Positions 61,501 through 64,000 of a stretch of DNA of 64,000 nt are shown piece after piece. A program made the position numbers and the translations under genes. Position 1 is the stretch's first letter, and the number at the start of each line of letters is the position of its first letter. This stretch comes from Lepidurus packardi (lineage: Eukaryota > Arthropoda > Branchiopoda > Notostraca > Triopsidae), in assembly GCA_023053545.1 (NCBI GenBank), contig JAKZAN010000005.1, forward strand, positions 4,774,001 to 4,838,000, given 5' to 3'. The notes under the pieces are model-generated. The model was not told where the DNA came from, did no database searches, and was given only the letters and a program-made list of their open reading frames with translations.

Positions 61501-64000
61501 ATTCTGTTTCTTGATCTTTTTGAATGGTTGTTTCATCATCTCCATCTTTTTCTGCAAATTTGACCCCCTTTTTATCCAATTCTTTTTGCTTATTTGAATC
61601 GCTTTCTTTAAATTCCAAGTGTTTCGGCTTCTCCTTTTCTTGTTCTTCCTTGGTACTTTTGTCCTGCAGCGACTTACTTTTGTCGCTGGCGGAAGATGTC
61701 ATAGAACTCGATCTTTCTAGCCGCTTTTCCCGTTCCTTATCCTTATGCCTATCTTTGTGTTTTCGTTCCCTATCCTTTTCTTTAGAATCTTTTAAATCCT
61801 TGGACGAAGACGAAGAGCTTCTCCTATGTTTGTCTTCACGGTGACGATCATCCTTCTTGCTGCTACTACTGCTGCTCCGATGTTTCTGCTTCGACTTGGA
61901 ATGACGATCTTTGTCCTTAGCATCTTTGCTTTCTTTCTCAGGCTAGAAAGTTAAAATATAATTTATTACATTTTCTAAATCCACTTCTAGAGGGATAATT
62001 TATATAATATATTAAAAAATCAATTTACTTTAGGAAAGTAGTCCGCTTCTTTCACTTTTCCAGCGCAAATTTGGCAATTGAGATCAAAGAGATGGGATTT
62101 GTGCTGGGATGTTGCGTCTTCTAACATTGAAAGTCCTGGCAACTCTTTCTGGGCCGATTCTGGAACACAAGGGGACACGAATTTCCTCAATTACATATTC
62201 TGACATAAGAAACTACTACTAAATTTAAGACAAAGAAAGTATATTTACCAAGTGACTTCAACGCATCATCATTTTCAATCACTTCTTCGCCTTTATGTGT
62301 CTTCAAAATGTATTTATTGGCTAATGAAAGCGATTCTAGTTCCGTTTTTTGGATAATCTCCAATTGCTACATAAAAACGTAGTTAAAAGGGCTTGATACT
62401 AAAACTTTACTGTCTTACGTGTTTAGTTTCTCTTTCTCGCCACTGGGCCAATTCCTGGGAGGCCAAATCCTCCGGTGACATGCGCACCAGTTGCTTGGGT
62501 TTCATTTCTCCTTTGAGAATCTTCCGGAAAAGTCCTTCGTTCTTTACATCACGAATATTAAAAGTCAAGCTCCTAAACGCAACGCAAGTCAAAAATCGTT
62601 TCTTTATTTAAAAAAAAAAAAAAAAATTAACAAAGCCAAACTCACCTGTACTTGGACTTGTACTTGAGGTTCAAATCCCCAAAATATGAGTACAATTCTT
62701 CCTCAATCTTCGCCGCCAGATCTGAAATCTCTTGCTCGTTCAACGTGATATCTGCAGACTCTTTTGCCCGTCCATACAAAGCGTCTTTCAAAGACGTTCT
62801 CACACTCGAACGCATCACTTCTGGTCCCGTCGCTTTCTTCTCCTTCTTTTCCACCATAACTACAGGCTTGGGTGGATCTTTCCGTTTCCTAACAATACAA
62901 TATTTTTTAAACTTGTCTAAAAACAATTCGCAGACGCAACAAGAACACTTTACTTAATAGGTGTGGGCTTTTCCACTCTCTCCTTTGTTTTAGGTATCAT
63001 TCCAGGCTTAAGGACTTCAAAAGTGGGATGCTCCTTCAACCACGTTTCCAAATTTGACAATTTTGGAGCCAAATTGCCTACAACCAACCAACTAAAGCAT
63101 TACAAACATGCAAAAACCGCGTAAACGACTTACCTTGGAGAATTTTGCCCGACTTGCGTTCATAAACCATAACAGCCATTTCCTCAAGAGATCCTCCTCC
63201 TATCCCTTTACCTTTCACATTGGGCAATTCTTGCAGGACAATAATTTTTCGCGTTACATGTAGGGAAGATGCAGGCGAAGCTTTGGTCGGAGGCGTTGGG
63301 GAGCTTTTACGATAAAAACTCTGCGGTTTGATTGACTCCAATCCGCTCTTCTTTGTCTCCATCTCGGTGTGAACCTCCTTTGTTTCGTCTTTTACAGCAT
63401 TTTGCTCCTTTTCAGTGTTATCCTTGCTATAAAGCGCGAGCGATTCTTTGGCGTGTTGCATAATGCATTGATCGCTGCAATAGATACTATTAGGCCGAGC
63501 CTCATTAGCACACCCACTAATTATGCACTTCATAGTACTGGATTCCTATAAAAGCACCAAAATTATTGACGAATCAAAAAAAGTTGTATACGTTTTTCTC
63601 ACCTCTTCAAGTTCCGGTTTGGTATCTGGAATTGAAACATGCGAATTTTTTCGCTCCACTTTTCTGGCAGCTGACTGGGCCTTGCACTTAGGGCACACCC
63701 ACTCGATTCCCCTCGCTTCCATTTCCTTCCCTAGAAAAAAAAATTAAATTCAAAATATATATAAGGAACTAACCGACAAGCAATTTTAAAATTGTACTAG
63801 AAATAAAATTTTACCCATTTGGCGAGTCAAACCAACGCATTTTCCATGAAACCAGTCTTCGCATTTATCGCAGCAGATCATAAAGCGGTTATTGTGTGGT
63901 TTACGGCAGATGCACCACAAACGATCAGGGTCGTCCTCAGAATTCCAGCTTTGCTCACTTCCGGACTCTTCATCGTCATCCTCTTCTTGGATTTTCACCT
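58537..64000 (-). CDS. DIDO1: DIDO1/PHF3/PPS-like transcription elongation regulator, 5' partial
   Basis: Nuclear protein of the PHD, TFIIS-central and SPOC class; relatives bind H3K4me3 and the phosphorylated RNA polymerase II tail. Exons: beyond the edge to 63817, 63730-63603, 63545-63134, 63077-62954, 62888-62646, 62572-62419, 62366-62249, 62159-62029, 61942-61449, 61045-60931, 60861-60742, 60650-60562, 60479-60373, 60309-60214, 60158-58537; phases agree. The PHD finger is WCICRKPHNNRFMICCDKC, DWFHGKC and WVCPKCKAQ. Next come a Cys cluster (CIISGCANEARPNSIYCSD), typical of DIDO1, the TFIIS central domain (RTSLKDALYGRA to MSPEDLASQELAQW), a CQICAG zinc motif, and a Ser/Lys/Arg-rich exon. 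SPOC runs from VWKGNIVSSES through VVVLRFLP to LPFEGPG. The last exon (1622 bp) is Pro/Ser-rich with an RD/RS-type stretch (RWDRDWDRSRDSRDS). The N-terminus is outside the window. Confidence 0.9.

Noticed and set aside
61524..61844. Plus-strand Ser/Leu-rich frame
   Set aside because: Antisense of the Lys/Ser-rich exon of the DIDO1-like gene.

Overview
This is nuclear DNA from an animal. Genes are split by short GT-AG introns, often 50-100 bp, and the spacers are AT-rich. Several gene families occur together: OXR1/mustard, prolyl endopeptidase, SNM1A, NPRL3, inosine-uridine nucleoside hydrolases, (6-4) photolyase, a DIDO1/PPS-type SPOC protein and small Gly/Tyr-rich secreted peptides. With Harbinger and hAT transposons also present, this fits an arthropod best, possibly a crustacean. 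The species cannot be named from the sequence. All splice sites were inferred by eye from GT/AG signals, reading-phase agreement and family resemblance.

Layout. 1-13.1 kb: OXR1-like gene on the minus strand with three alternative first exons; its TLDc core lies beyond the left edge. 13.1-17.8 kb: no convincing gene. 17.8-21.1 kb: complete prolyl endopeptidase (plus) with a homologous, apparently mutually exclusive exon pair behind a GC-AG donor. 21.1-26.4 kb: spacer with a glycine-rich peptide gene, a decayed relative and a direct repeat. 26.4-31.6 kb: DCLRE1A/SNM1A (plus) and NPRL3 (minus), tail to tail. 31.6-33.7 kb: decayed PIF/Harbinger element. 34.5-37.8 kb: hAT element with a perfect 8-bp target-site duplication and a frameshifted transposase.

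38.3-53.1 kb is an accessory block: six nucleoside hydrolase genes, two glycine-rich peptide genes, two prolyl endopeptidase 3' pseudogenes, one NAXE gene and one NAXE fragment. Most of it is a recent head-to-tail duplication of a 5.8 kb unit (40996-46792 and 46793-52589). 55.3-55.7 kb: BBLN-like coiled-coil gene (plus). 55.9-58.0 kb: (6-4) photolyase (minus). 58.5-64 kb: DIDO1/PPS-like gene (minus), running off the right edge.

Themes. Several genes concern genome maintenance or oxidative stress (SNM1A, photolyase, OXR1). The duplicated block combines nucleoside cleavage with NAD(P)HX repair. That functional link is inference; the physical linkage and the duplication are visible in the sequence.
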